Shown in pieces: positions 17,025-25,440 of a stretch of 64,000 nucleotides of DNA (the stretch's first letter is position 1; each line of letters starts with the position of its first letter). A model generated the notes under the pieces. It had not been told where the DNA came from. It searched no databases and saw nothing but the letters and a program-made list of their open reading frames with translations. The stretch lies in contig JAIOJA010000020.1 in assembly GCA_019912315.1 (NCBI GenBank), positions 32,547 to 96,546 of the forward strand, in the 5' to 3' direction. Both the position numbers and the translations under genes were made by a program. The DNA is from Planctomycetota bacterium (lineage in GTDB: Bacteria > Planctomycetota > UBA8742 > UBA2392).

Positions 17025-20000
17025 ATGCGCATCGTGAAGATTGAAATGGACGGCTTTAAGTCCTTCGGGCGTCACACCGTGTTCGAATTCCCGGCGCAGA
17101 TCACCGGCGTGGTCGGGCCCAACGGCTGCGGCAAATCCAATGTCGTGGACGCCACTCGCTGGGTGCTGGGCGAAATGTCCCGCAAGGCCCTGCGCGCCAA
17201 AAGCAGCACCGACGTCATCTTCAGCGGCAGCGCAACCCGCAAGCCCGCACGCTACGCCGAAGTCAGCATCACCTTCGACAACAGTGACAAAGTCCTTCCC
17301 TTCAGCAGCAGATACGTGAAGGTCACACGCCGCCTCGACAAGAACGGCGACAGCAGTTACTCGATCAACGACGACGACGCCAAGATGCGCGACGTGCGCG
17401 GGCTGTTCGAAGGCACCGGCGCCGCCATGAGCGCCTACAGCATCATGGAGCAAGGCAAGATGGACCGCCTGCTCCAGGCCAACCAGGAAGAGCGCCGCAA
17501 GGTATTCGAGGAGGCCGCGGGCATCGGCCAGATGCGCAAGCAGCAGGAACTCGCACAGGGCAAGCTGCTGATCGTCGAGCAGAACCTCGAGCGCCTGAAG
17601 GACATCCTGGCGGAAGTCAAAGGCCAGCTTCGCAAAATCAAGTCGCAGGCAACGCGCGCGCTGAAGTACGCCGAACTGAAGGAGCGCTCCCGCGTGATCC
17701 AGCAGAACCTGGGGCTGATCCAGTTCGCCGCCCTGGACAAAGATCGTGAAACGCTCCTGGCGACGATCAGCGCGGCCGGTCGACGCGAAGGCGCCATTCA
17801 GGCTGAGCTCGCCAAAACCAAAATGGACCTTGAGGACGCCGAAACCAAGCTGGCCGACGCCGAGCACGAGGAACGCCGTCTCAGTGAGCGCATCCACAAG
17901 CTGGACCTTGAAATCAACAACGAGGCCTCACGCCGCGAGCGCGCCCTGGCGCGGATCGAAAGCCTGGGGCAGGCGATCGAGCGCGCCAAGGAACTGTCCG
18001 AGCGCGTACGCACCCAGGTTGCAACGCTGAAGACGCGCCGCGAGGGAATTGCCGCGACGACCGAAGCCGGACGCACCGAGTTGAAAGAACTGGGCGCCCA
18101 GGTTGCCAGACTGGCCGACGAAGAGCGCGCGGCCCGTGCGCAGGCTGAGTCCATGGAAGCGCAACTCAAGGATGTGCGTGCCGGGCTGTTGGACGCCATT
18201 GGCGCCGCCAACCACGGACTGAACGAGCGCATGAGCCTTGACGCCGAAATCCGTGGCGCCCGTCGCCGCCTGGATTCCCTGAACGCCCGCGCCACGGAAG
18301 TGGACCGCGAAGCAGCCGATGTCGGTACGCGTCTCGAAGCGGCCCGCCAGTCCCGTGATGAAGAAGAGGCGCATCTCAAGGCCGTCCGGGAGGAACTGGT
18401 CGAGACGGAAAAGCTGCTTGGCCCGATCGCGGACAAGGGCGGCGAGCTGCGCCAGCGCAAACACGCCCTTGAGCTCAAGCGCGGCGCGAAGCTGGAACGC
18501 AAAGCGATGCTCGAAAGCATGGCCGCCATGCGCGAAGGGCTGGATGACAACGCGCGCGCCTTGCTGGAAGACCACAAGCGGCGGGAGAGCTTCGGCATCC
18601 AGGGTGTCTTCGCCGACGTCGTGCGCATTGATCTTGGTTTCGCCGCGGCCCTTGAGCGCGTGCTGAAGGATGTAGGCAGCTCGATCGTGGTGAATGAGCT
18701 GGAGCAGGCGCACGATCTGTTCGACTGGCTGGCCGGGCGCGGCTCGTGCAATCTGACGATCCTCGCCCGATCCGAGTTCAAGCCGGGCAAGGCCCCGCAG
18801 TTTCCGGGCGGCAAAGGCGTGATGGGGCCGCTGATCGATGAGGTCCGCGTTGAAGAAGGTTTTCGCCCGCTGATGGAAGCCCTGATCGGTGACGTGCTGC
18901 TGGTGGCCGACCGGACGGTCGCGCGGCGCATCATGAGCAAAGCGGCCGAGCGGGGTCCAGGCCCCGCGATCGGGTTCCGGATCGTGACCCCGACGGGCGA
19001 AATGTTCAGTCTGCCGGGCTGCTTCGCGCTTGCCGGCGGCGAGGCCAACACCGGGCTGATCACGCAACAATCCGAGATCGAACGCCTGGCGCACGACCTT
19101 GGCGTACTCGACAACGAAATCGAGGAAACAGCCGCGAGACTTGCCGACGCGCTGCGCGAGCAGGACCGCCTGACCGCCGCAAGCAGCGAGCTTCGGGCGC
19201 GCATCTATGACGCGAGCATGGAGGCGGCGGGCAAGCGCGTCGCGCTGGACTCATTGACGCGCGAGCACAAGCGCCTGTGCGAAGAGCGTACGGTGCTGGG
19301 CGCGGAAATTGCGCAGCTCAGTGACCAGCTCGAGCTCGACCTGACGCGCCACGGCGAGCTGACCGAACGGGTCGCCGAAGCCGAGGAAACCCGCGCGAAG
19401 TGCGAGCGCGAGCTGACCCGCCTCAACGAGGAAGTATCCCAGCGCCGCGAGGCCCTCAACGACGCGCGCAACAACCTGACAGAAGCGCGTGTCACAGAAG
19501 CATCGCGCCGCACGGAGTTGAGCCAGGCGGAAGAATCGCTGAAGGGCATTGATTCCGCCCTGGGTCGCTACGCCGAAGAAATCGCCCGCAGCGCCGGCGA
19601 AGTGGAGGCCCACGCCAAGGAAACCCGCGCGTTGGAACACCAGGCCGGCAGCAGCGTCGAAGTAGAGGCTGAACTGGAACGCGAAAAGCGCGAGCTTGAG
19701 TCGCGTCGCGGGCAGGGTGGCGGGCTGCTGGGCGAGCGGCGCAAGGAAGTTGAAGGCGCGCGAGCCCACGTCGGCGCGCTGCAGGAAAAGCTGTACGAGG
19801 AGCGCGAAAGCGTCCAGCAGGCACGGATCGACGAGAACACGCTGTTCATGAAGATGGATGCCATCCGCCGTCGCCTGGCCGAGAACTACAACGCGGACAT
19901 CGACACCCTGGCACGTGATTATGACCCGGGCACGCAGGCGATTAACGAAGCGGAAGCCCGCATTGAGCTCGACTCACTGGAAGAGCAACTGCGTCGTCTG

Positions 20001-20627
20001 GGCAACGTCAATATGGAAGCCATGGACGAACTCAAGGACGCCGAGGACCGCAACGACTTCTACTCGCGCCAGGAGCACGACCTGCTGAAGGCCAAGCGCA
20101 CCCTGAGCGACGCCATCACGCGCATCGAAAACGAAACGCGCCGCATGTTCATCACCACGTTTGAAGCCGTGCGCACGAACTTCCAGCGCCTCTTCCGTCG
20201 CCTGTTCGGCGGCGGCAGCGCCGACATCATGCTGACCAACCCCGAAGAGCCGCTGAACAGCGGTGTCGAGATCATCTGCAAGCCGCCGGGCAAGGAAGCC
20301 CTGCCGATCGCCATGCGCAGTGGCGGTGAGCGCGCGATGATCAGCGTGGCCATGATGTTCGCGATCTACGAGACCAACCCGGCGCCCTACGCGATCCTCG
20401 ACGAAGTGGACGCGCCGCTGGATGAAGCCAACGTGGACCGCTTCTGCAGCGTGATCGAAGAGTACGCCAAGTACTCACAATTCGTGATCATAACGCACCA
20501 CAAGAAGACCATGGCCGCCTGCGATACGCTGTACGGCGTCACGATGCAGGAGCCGGGCACCAGCACCAAGGTCAGCGTCGACCTGCGCGGTGCCGAGGAA
20601 CCGGAACTTCTGGCAGCCACGGTCTAG
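17025..20627 (+). CDS. smc: Chromosome segregation protein SMC
   Basis: 1200 residues from the ATG that gives the canonical start MRIVKIEMDGFKSFG; an upstream in-frame ATG at 16983 would add 14 unconserved residues. Walker A is GPNGCGKSN (residues 31-39), the hinge lies near the middle (residues about 510-670: GIQGVFADVV...GFRIVTPTGEMFS), long coiled coils flank it, the signature is RSGGERAMI and Walker B is YAILDEVDAPLDEANV. SMC forms a ring ATPase with ScpA/ScpB that loads on DNA near origins and compacts chromosomes. No scpAB genes are in the window. The stop overlaps the convergent RNA-ligase-like gene by 4 bp. Confidence 0.96.
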   Translation: MRIVKIEMDGFKSFGRHTVFEFPAQITGVVGPNGCGKSNVVDATRWVLGEMSRKALRAKSSTDVIFSGSATRKPARYAEVSITFDNSDKVLPFSSRYVKVTRRLDKNGDSSYSINDDDAKMRDVRGLFEGTGAAMSAYSIMEQGKMDRLLQANQEERRKVFEEAAGIGQMRKQQELAQGKLLIVEQNLERLKDILAEVKGQLRKIKSQATRALKYAELKERSRVIQQNLGLIQFAALDKDRETLLATISAAGRREGAIQAELAKTKMDLEDAETKLADAEHEERRLSERIHKLDLEINNEASRRERALARIESLGQAIERAKELSERVRTQVATLKTRREGIAATTEAGRTELKELGAQVARLADEERAARAQAESMEAQLKDVRAGLLDAIGAANHGLNERMSLDAEIRGARRRLDSLNARATEVDREAADVGTRLEAARQSRDEEEAHLKAVREELVETEKLLGPIADKGGELRQRKHALELKRGAKLERKAMLESMAAMREGLDDNARALLEDHKRRESFGIQGVFADVVRIDLGFAAALERVLKDVGSSIVVNELEQAHDLFDWLAGRGSCNLTILARSEFKPGKAPQFPGGKGVMGPLIDEVRVEEGFRPLMEALIGDVLLVADRTVARRIMSKAAERGPGPAIGFRIVTPTGEMFSLPGCFALAGGEANTGLITQQSEIERLAHDLGVLDNEIEETAARLADALREQDRLTAASSELRARIYDASMEAAGKRVALDSLTREHKRLCEERTVLGAEIAQLSDQLELDLTRHGELTERVAEAEETRAKCERELTRLNEEVSQRREALNDARNNLTEARVTEASRRTELSQAEESLKGIDSALGRYAEEIARSAGEVEAHAKETRALEHQAGSSVEVEAELEREKRELESRRGQGGGLLGERRKEVEGARAHVGALQEKLYEERESVQQARIDENTLFMKMDAIRRRLAENYNADIDTLARDYDPGTQAINEAEARIELDSLEEQLRRLGNVNMEAMDELKDAEDRNDFYSRQEHDLLKAKRTLSDAITRIENETRRMFITTFEAVRTNFQRLFRRLFGGGSADIMLTNPEEPLNSGVEIICKPPGKEALPIAMRSGGERAMISVAMMFAIYETNPAPYAILDEVDAPLDEANVDRFCSVIEEYAKYSQFVIITHHKKTMAACDTLYGVTMQEPGTSTKVSVDLRGAEEPELLAATV

Positions 20628-21169
20628 ATCAAGGGGAAGTCGCACACGTAGCGCTTGACGGCGCCGGCCTCGAACTCCGAGACGCCGATATCGATCAGCT
20701 CGCCTGTGATCGGAAACGTGTTTTCCATCAACAGGTCAAGCGCCTTCTGCACCCCTTCGCGCGGGAGTTTCAGCGCGAGCGTGCAATGCGGGACCCAGCG
20801 CCCGGGGCGGTACAACTTCCAGGGAGATTCCGTGAATTCACTCAGCCGGGCGTGCAGGGCGCGATGAACTTCCAGCAATTCCGGGTCCACCACCGGTGCG
20901 AGAAACAGGACTGTCTCCGCGGCGGGAAACATCCCAAGGGATGACAGGATCACCGGCAGCGAGTGGGTAGCTTGGGCGATCTCGCCCAGTACCTTGCGCA
21001 TCACCGGCTCGTTGACGTGGTCACACACGGCCAAAGTGATATGGAAGCGCGCCTTCACGTCTTCGATCAGCACGGTGCCGCCAAGCTGAGTGTCGCGCAG
21101 ACCCTTGATGAGACGACGCAGGCGCGTCTCGCAACCCGGGTCAAAGAACAGTTCGATCGCGAAGGGCAT
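20624..21169 (-). CDS. 2'-5' RNA ligase superfamily (2H phosphoesterase) protein
   Basis: 181 residues. Two H-x-T-hydrophobic motifs define the 2H phosphoesterase fold: FHITLAV at about residue 45 and HCTLAL at about residue 132. The family includes LigT/ThpR RNA 2',3'-cyclic phosphodiesterases and YjcG-like proteins; the exact substrate here is unknown. The protein has no signal peptide and should be cytoplasmic. Its last 4 bp overlap the end of smc on the opposite strand. It lies downstream of a strong hairpin that ends the preceding leftward gene, so it likely has its own promoter in the 44-bp gap or depends on read-through. Confidence 0.85.
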   Translation of the reverse strand: MPFAIELFFDPGCETRLRRLIKGLRDTQLGGTVLIEDVKARFHITLAVCDHVNEPVMRKVLGEIAQATHSLPVILSSLGMFPAAETVLFLAPVVDPELLEVHRALHARLSEFTESPWKLYRPGRWVPHCTLALKLPREGVQKALDLLMENTFPITGELIDIGVSEFEAGAVKRYVCDFPLI

Positions 21170-21173
21170 ACAA

Positions 21174-21201
21174 AACCGGGGTCCCCGTCGGGACCCCGGT
21201 T
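21174..21201 (-). terminator. Strong hairpin between two leftward genes
   Basis: A perfect 12-bp stem AACCGGGGTCCC/GGGACCCCGGTT with loop CGTC. It lies 12 bp past the stop of the basic duplicated-domain gene and just before the start of the RNA-ligase-like gene. No long U-tract follows on either strand (TTTTG on the minus strand). Confidence 0.7.
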
Positions 21202-21213
21202 CATTGCTGATAC

Positions 21214-21927
21214 CTAGATACCGACCGAAATTTCAAGCGGCTGGCGAGTATAGTAGGCGATGTCGGACACAGATACGCCCGAATGAACCTGAGCACGAGC
21301 AAACGTGACGGCCTGGTCGCGGGTGCTGAACTCTGATGTATCCACGGCGCCACCAGCGTGGACGATTACAACGTGCCGGGGCATTCCCTTGAGGGTCGCG
21401 TTGATGCGCGCGGCGCGCTGGTCGCTTTCGCGGCGTCCCATGCGGCGGTCAACGTGCTTGCGTGAACCCTTGCGGCGACCCGGCTTGCCGACTTTTCCGC
21501 CGGCCTTCTTGAACGCTTCTTTCAGCTTGTCAAACGCGAGCTGGGTGCCGAAACGGGTGCGGACGCGTTTGCCGGCCTCATTCATGGTGATGTCCGGACT
21601 GCCGTTGACGAGTTCCGCCACGAACTCCTGCTTCTTGCGCGTTGCCTCCGGTGACCGTGTGCCGTACTTGCGCGGTGTTTTGCGGGCTGAGCTGGCCTTC
21701 TTGCCAGTCTTGCGCTTGCTGCCCTTCTTCGGGCCGCGGCGTGTGTCGATCTTCCCGCCAGCCTTGCTGAAGGCCTCGCGCAGCTTGTCATAGGCGAGCT
21801 GGGTGCCGAACTTCTGGCGCACTTTCTTGCCTGCCTCATTCATTGTAATGGAACCGTCTTCTTTCAAAAGCACGGCAACATAGTCCTGCTTCGCCTTCGT
21901 GTTTTCCTGTGATCGCTTCTTGGCCAC
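21214..21927 (-). CDS. Basic protein with a duplicated ~50-residue domain
   Basis: 237 residues, very rich in Lys and Arg. Residues about 10-60 and 98-148 are near-identical repeats: YVAVLLKEDGSITMNEAGKK and FVAELVNGSPDITMNEAGKR, each continuing with K/TRFGTQLA-F/YDKL(R/K)EAF-KAGGK. A highly basic linker joins them and a different C-terminal part follows (HVVIVHAGGAVDTSEFSTRDQAVTFARAQ). The repeat pattern with basic linkers suggests a DNA- or RNA-binding protein, perhaps nucleoid-associated; this is inference. I do not recognise the family. The ATG has a GGAGAAGGAC site upstream, and a strong terminator follows the gene. Confidence 0.8.
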   Translation of the reverse strand: MAKKRSQENTKAKQDYVAVLLKEDGSITMNEAGKKVRQKFGTQLAYDKLREAFSKAGGKIDTRRGPKKGSKRKTGKKASSARKTPRKYGTRSPEATRKKQEFVAELVNGSPDITMNEAGKRVRTRFGTQLAFDKLKEAFKKAGGKVGKPGRRKGSRKHVDRRMGRRESDQRAARINATLKGMPRHVVIVHAGGAVDTSEFSTRDQAVTFARAQVHSGVSVSDIAYYTRQPLEISVGI

Positions 21928-21999
21928 GTCCTTCTCCTTGTCCGTAAAATCGAATCGGCATGCTTCTAATATTTAGAACGTCGTAACCAACCAGAAAAC

Positions 22000-24531
22000 C
22001 TATTTCCGCTCATCATTATTTTCATTGCGCCAGACGAACTCGCCGCCGTTGACGGACCAGTCCGGGCCCAGAAATCCCGCCGCAACGACGCCGGCAGTAC
22101 CAATTTTCAGCATCTCGGGCGAATACAGGATGACATCCGGAAACGAGGCGCCGGATACGAAATATCCCAGGCGATCTGTGAGTTGTATTCCTTCAACACC
22201 CGTGCCGCCGATGACGCCAACACAGTTATTGTCACTACCGTTTCGGGGATAAGTAAACAGCATGGCAAGATCCTCACCCTCAACGATGCGTCCGCCGATC
22301 AAGGCCTTGCCCTTGCTGACGCGCAGGGGGCAGTCCTTGATCAGCTTGTCCCAGGCGCTGTTGGTGTCCGCGTTGCCGACGAGAATGACGTTGCGGTTCG
22401 GGTGGTCCGCCGGAGCAAAGTCCTTGTCTGCAACAACGTCGAATCCGCCGTTGCCCCGATACCACCAGGTCTCCTGGTCGTATCGGCACTTGGAAATGTA
22501 AGCCGCGGTTTCCTCGGGCGTGCCCTGAGTGCCGTAGACGTACATGAAATCGTGATTGAACGCGTTCTTGAACCAGCCGTAGCGATGCGGGCCCTTGAGG
22601 GACGCATCGGACGCTTCAATGACTTTCCAGGCACCGTCAATCATTTCGAGGTGAACTCTGCCGCTAGCAGGCCATGACGTTTTGATTTCCGTACCGTCGA
22701 GTTGGATGACCACTTCGTCGCGCTCTGAAATGACCCCTGCTACCTGCAACGACAGACGCACGACATTGTCAGTCTCGCCCTGGAAAATTCCCCGGTTGGG
22801 AAACAGTTCAATCTGGACGCGACTCGGCGCGAACTGCTTGCCCTGCATCTCAATGCGCGCCCAATGACAGTCGGCCGAGTGTTCCGGGCAGACAGTCGTA
22901 AAATCGACGTGCTGAACCTCGTTGATGCGCGGCAGGCGGCGGCGCGCGAACATGTCGAACATGGGGCGCCAGTCCACGCAATCCGCCCCGCCGTCATGCC
23001 CGCGATCCCACCAATGACCGGCCCCGGGTTCTTCGTAATAGCCGACGTCCGTGTGGAACTCTCTCAGTACATCGCGCATCTTGCGCGCCTGGGTGACGGG
23101 CACGTTGTCGTCCGCATCGCCGTGCAGGATGTAGACGCCCTGTTGCGAGTAATTGTGTTTGCGAAGCAGCGTGCGGCAGGGGTTGGCAGCACGAGTGAGT
23201 ATTTCCGAAACCGGCAGCTCTTCGGGGTGCGATGCGCCGCCGCCGTAGCTCCAGAAATCTTCCCAGCCTGCGCTAGGGCCGATGGCTGCGAACTTGTCCG
23301 GAAAGTGAGAGCCCACAGTCCAGGCGCCATGCCCACCCATGGAGTGCCCGGTCAGCCAGACCTTGGTCGGATCGTGTTCCAGTGTCGCCTGCGCATGGGC
23401 CAGCACCTCCAACGCATCCAGACGCCCCCAGTCCTCCCAGTCAAACCCAAACGGGCGCCGGTTCGTCGGACAAACAATGTGGCACCAAGACTTCGAGCTG
23501 TAAGCCCCAGCCTGCCCGCGCGCTTCGACAGACGCGCCGTGAAGTGACAGCACAATGCCGGGCTTGTCCTCTACGTAGTGAAACGGATGCGCTGGGCGAA
23601 CTGCGTAGTATTGAATCGAGCCATCTATCGCGCTCTTGAATGTCACCTTGCGAGGCTCGTGTGCTTCAACGACTTTGTACTTCAGAATCTGAAACACTCC
23701 GCCAAGAGATTCATTCTCCGGCGTCCGGGCAGTCTTTACACTGAAATGAACAGTCACGTCGTACTCTCCAGCTTCGAGTTCCTTCTCGACTTCGATTCTG
23801 AACGGAATCTTCCGAACCGACATCGCTGGAATTGCGTAAGTACCCTCTGAGACGTAAGCGCCATTCGGCCGTCTGAAACTTGTTGATGCCCAGACTGGCT
23901 CGGGCATTGGATTCACAGCAGCAACTGAACCCAGATGCGTTCCAATCGTAGTCCCGACAACCAGATCAGGGACCGTAGCATCGCGACCGTTGATATACGG
24001 TGTTTTGTGCGTCCACTTCTGCAAGTTGGCCTTCACTCGCCCGCGGCCGGTGTTGAACAGGAACTCGTTGCTTCCCTTCTTGAGCAGCACCGGCAATTCG
24101 ACGTAACCGTAGTTGTAGGGGTCGCCGGCGCGGGACTCACCGTTTACGTAAACGCTGGAGTGTCCGCGGGCCTTGAGGATGACTACCTGCTCCTTGTCCG
24201 ACTCGACGGCCCAGAACACGTAGGCCATGTTGTCTTCGCTGATCCAGCCTTTGTCGTCGGCGCTGACTTTGCGCCATTCGACCTGCGTGCCGTCTGCGCA
24301 GGCAACTTTGTCGCCGGGCTTGGGCACCTTGAAAGTGCCGTCGACCATGCTGGCGACAACCGTGCTGGAGTAAACAGGACTACGACCAGCGTAGCCCACG
24401 CCCGGCAAGGCCAGTGCTTCCGTCAAAACGAACGGGTCAGGCTCGGGCGCCTCGTCCTGTGCTACGAAATTGTCGGGTTGATAAGGAAGGAAGCACAGCA
24501 GCAGAATCGCCGCCCAGAAGCATCGTGACAT
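22000..24531 (-). CDS. Secreted alpha/beta-hydrolase (prolyl oligopeptidase/esterase type)
   Basis: About 843 residues; the second of two adjacent ATGs has better spacing from GGAG. A signal peptide (AAILLLCFLPYQPDN) is followed by a carbohydrate-binding or beta-sandwich region to about residue 330. The hydrolase core then has GIVLSLHGASVEARGQ, the nucleophile elbow GHSMGGHGAW, the acid region LHGDADDNVPV and the catalytic histidine in GAGHWWDRG. This matches the large secreted S9/esterase D-like hydrolases common in planctomycetes, thought to act on polysaccharide esters or peptides. A C-terminal domain of about 250 residues is of unknown function. It is a single gene with short gaps on both sides. 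Confidence 0.85.
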   Translation of the reverse strand: MSRCFWAAILLLCFLPYQPDNFVAQDEAPEPDPFVLTEALALPGVGYAGRSPVYSSTVVASMVDGTFKVPKPGDKVACADGTQVEWRKVSADDKGWISEDNMAYVFWAVESDKEQVVILKARGHSSVYVNGESRAGDPYNYGYVELPVLLKKGSNEFLFNTGRGRVKANLQKWTHKTPYINGRDATVPDLVVGTTIGTHLGSVAAVNPMPEPVWASTSFRRPNGAYVSEGTYAIPAMSVRKIPFRIEVEKELEAGEYDVTVHFSVKTARTPENESLGGVFQILKYKVVEAHEPRKVTFKSAIDGSIQYYAVRPAHPFHYVEDKPGIVLSLHGASVEARGQAGAYSSKSWCHIVCPTNRRPFGFDWEDWGRLDALEVLAHAQATLEHDPTKVWLTGHSMGGHGAWTVGSHFPDKFAAIGPSAGWEDFWSYGGGASHPEELPVSEILTRAANPCRTLLRKHNYSQQGVYILHGDADDNVPVTQARKMRDVLREFHTDVGYYEEPGAGHWWDRGHDGGADCVDWRPMFDMFARRRLPRINEVQHVDFTTVCPEHSADCHWARIEMQGKQFAPSRVQIELFPNRGIFQGETDNVVRLSLQVAGVISERDEVVIQLDGTEIKTSWPASGRVHLEMIDGAWKVIEASDASLKGPHRYGWFKNAFNHDFMYVYGTQGTPEETAAYISKCRYDQETWWYRGNGGFDVVADKDFAPADHPNRNVILVGNADTNSAWDKLIKDCPLRVSKGKALIGGRIVEGEDLAMLFTYPRNGSDNNCVGVIGGTGVEGIQLTDRLGYFVSGASFPDVILYSPEMLKIGTAGVVAAGFLGPDWSVNGGEFVWRNENNDERK

Positions 24532-24656
24532 CATGAACTCCGTTGCACCGCCCGCAACTTAGCGCCTGGGCGTGCCGGGTGAAACCCGGCAAGAGCGTCG
24601 CGTGCCGGAAAACTCGAATGCTGACCACCCGGGCGCCGGCTGCTACAGTCCGCGCC

Positions 24657-25430
24657 ATGAAGATCCCCTACTTTCAAGTGAACGCGTTCACGCGGCAGCT
24701 TACCGGCGGCAACCCGGCCGGCGTCTGCCTGATTGAAGAATGGCTGCCGGACATGCGCCTGCAAGCGATCGCGGCGTGTCACCTGTTGCCGGAAACGGCG
24801 TTCCTGGTGCCGGGCCAGCCGCTGCTGCGCTGGTTCACCCCGACCACGGAAGTGGACCTGTGCGGGCACGCGACCCTGGCGACTGCTCATGTGCTGTTCG
24901 AGCATCGTGGGCTGGATGCCGCGGAGGTCAAGTTCGACACCCGCAGTGGACCGCTGAGCGTTCGGCGCCTGGGAAACGCTTATGAAATGGACTTCCCGGG
25001 CAAGGACCGCCAGGAAGTACGCTCACCGGTCGGGCTGACTTCCGCCCTGGGAGCGGAGGCCAACATCGTGTTCGACGGGCATTACCTGATGGCGGTCGTC
25101 CACAACGAAGAGACCGTCCAGCGACTGACGCCCGATCTACGTGAAATTGAACTGATGCACGCCCACGCCGTAATGATCACGGCGCCCGGCAACGACGTGG
25201 ACTTTGTGTCGCGGTTTTTCGCGCCGCGCATGGGCGTACCGGAAGACTACGCAACCGGCAGCGCGCACTGCATGATGGCACCCTATTGGGCGGAGGTGCT
25301 GAAAAAGCCCGTGTTGACCGCGCGGCAGTTGTCGTCACGCCTTGGCGAGCTGGAGTGCGAGACAGCGGGTGAGCGCGTACTGCTGCGCGGACACGCGGTC
25401 ACCTTCATTGAGGGCCACGTCAACGCGTAG
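24657..25430 (+). CDS. PhzF family isomerase/epimerase-like protein
   Basis: 257 residues from the ATG at 24657 (MKIPYFQVNAF), the canonical PhzF start; an upstream frame to 24543 is not conserved. Family marks are NAFTRQLTGGNPAGVC, the catalytic glutamate in LLPETAFLV, LCGHATLATAHVLF and a C-terminal GVPEDYATGSAHCMMAPYW. PhzF isomerises trans-2,3-dihydro-3-hydroxyanthranilate in phenazine biosynthesis, but most relatives have unknown substrates and no phenazine genes are here. A TACAGT hexamer lies just 9 bp before the ATG, so the transcript may be nearly leaderless. It is slightly shorter than the usual 280-300 residues. Confidence 0.9.
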   Translation: MKIPYFQVNAFTRQLTGGNPAGVCLIEEWLPDMRLQAIAACHLLPETAFLVPGQPLLRWFTPTTEVDLCGHATLATAHVLFEHRGLDAAEVKFDTRSGPLSVRRLGNAYEMDFPGKDRQEVRSPVGLTSALGAEANIVFDGHYLMAVVHNEETVQRLTPDLREIELMHAHAVMITAPGNDVDFVSRFFAPRMGVPEDYATGSAHCMMAPYWAEVLKKPVLTARQLSSRLGELECETAGERVLLRGHAVTFIEGHVNA

Positions 25431-25440
25431 CGCCGCCGCA

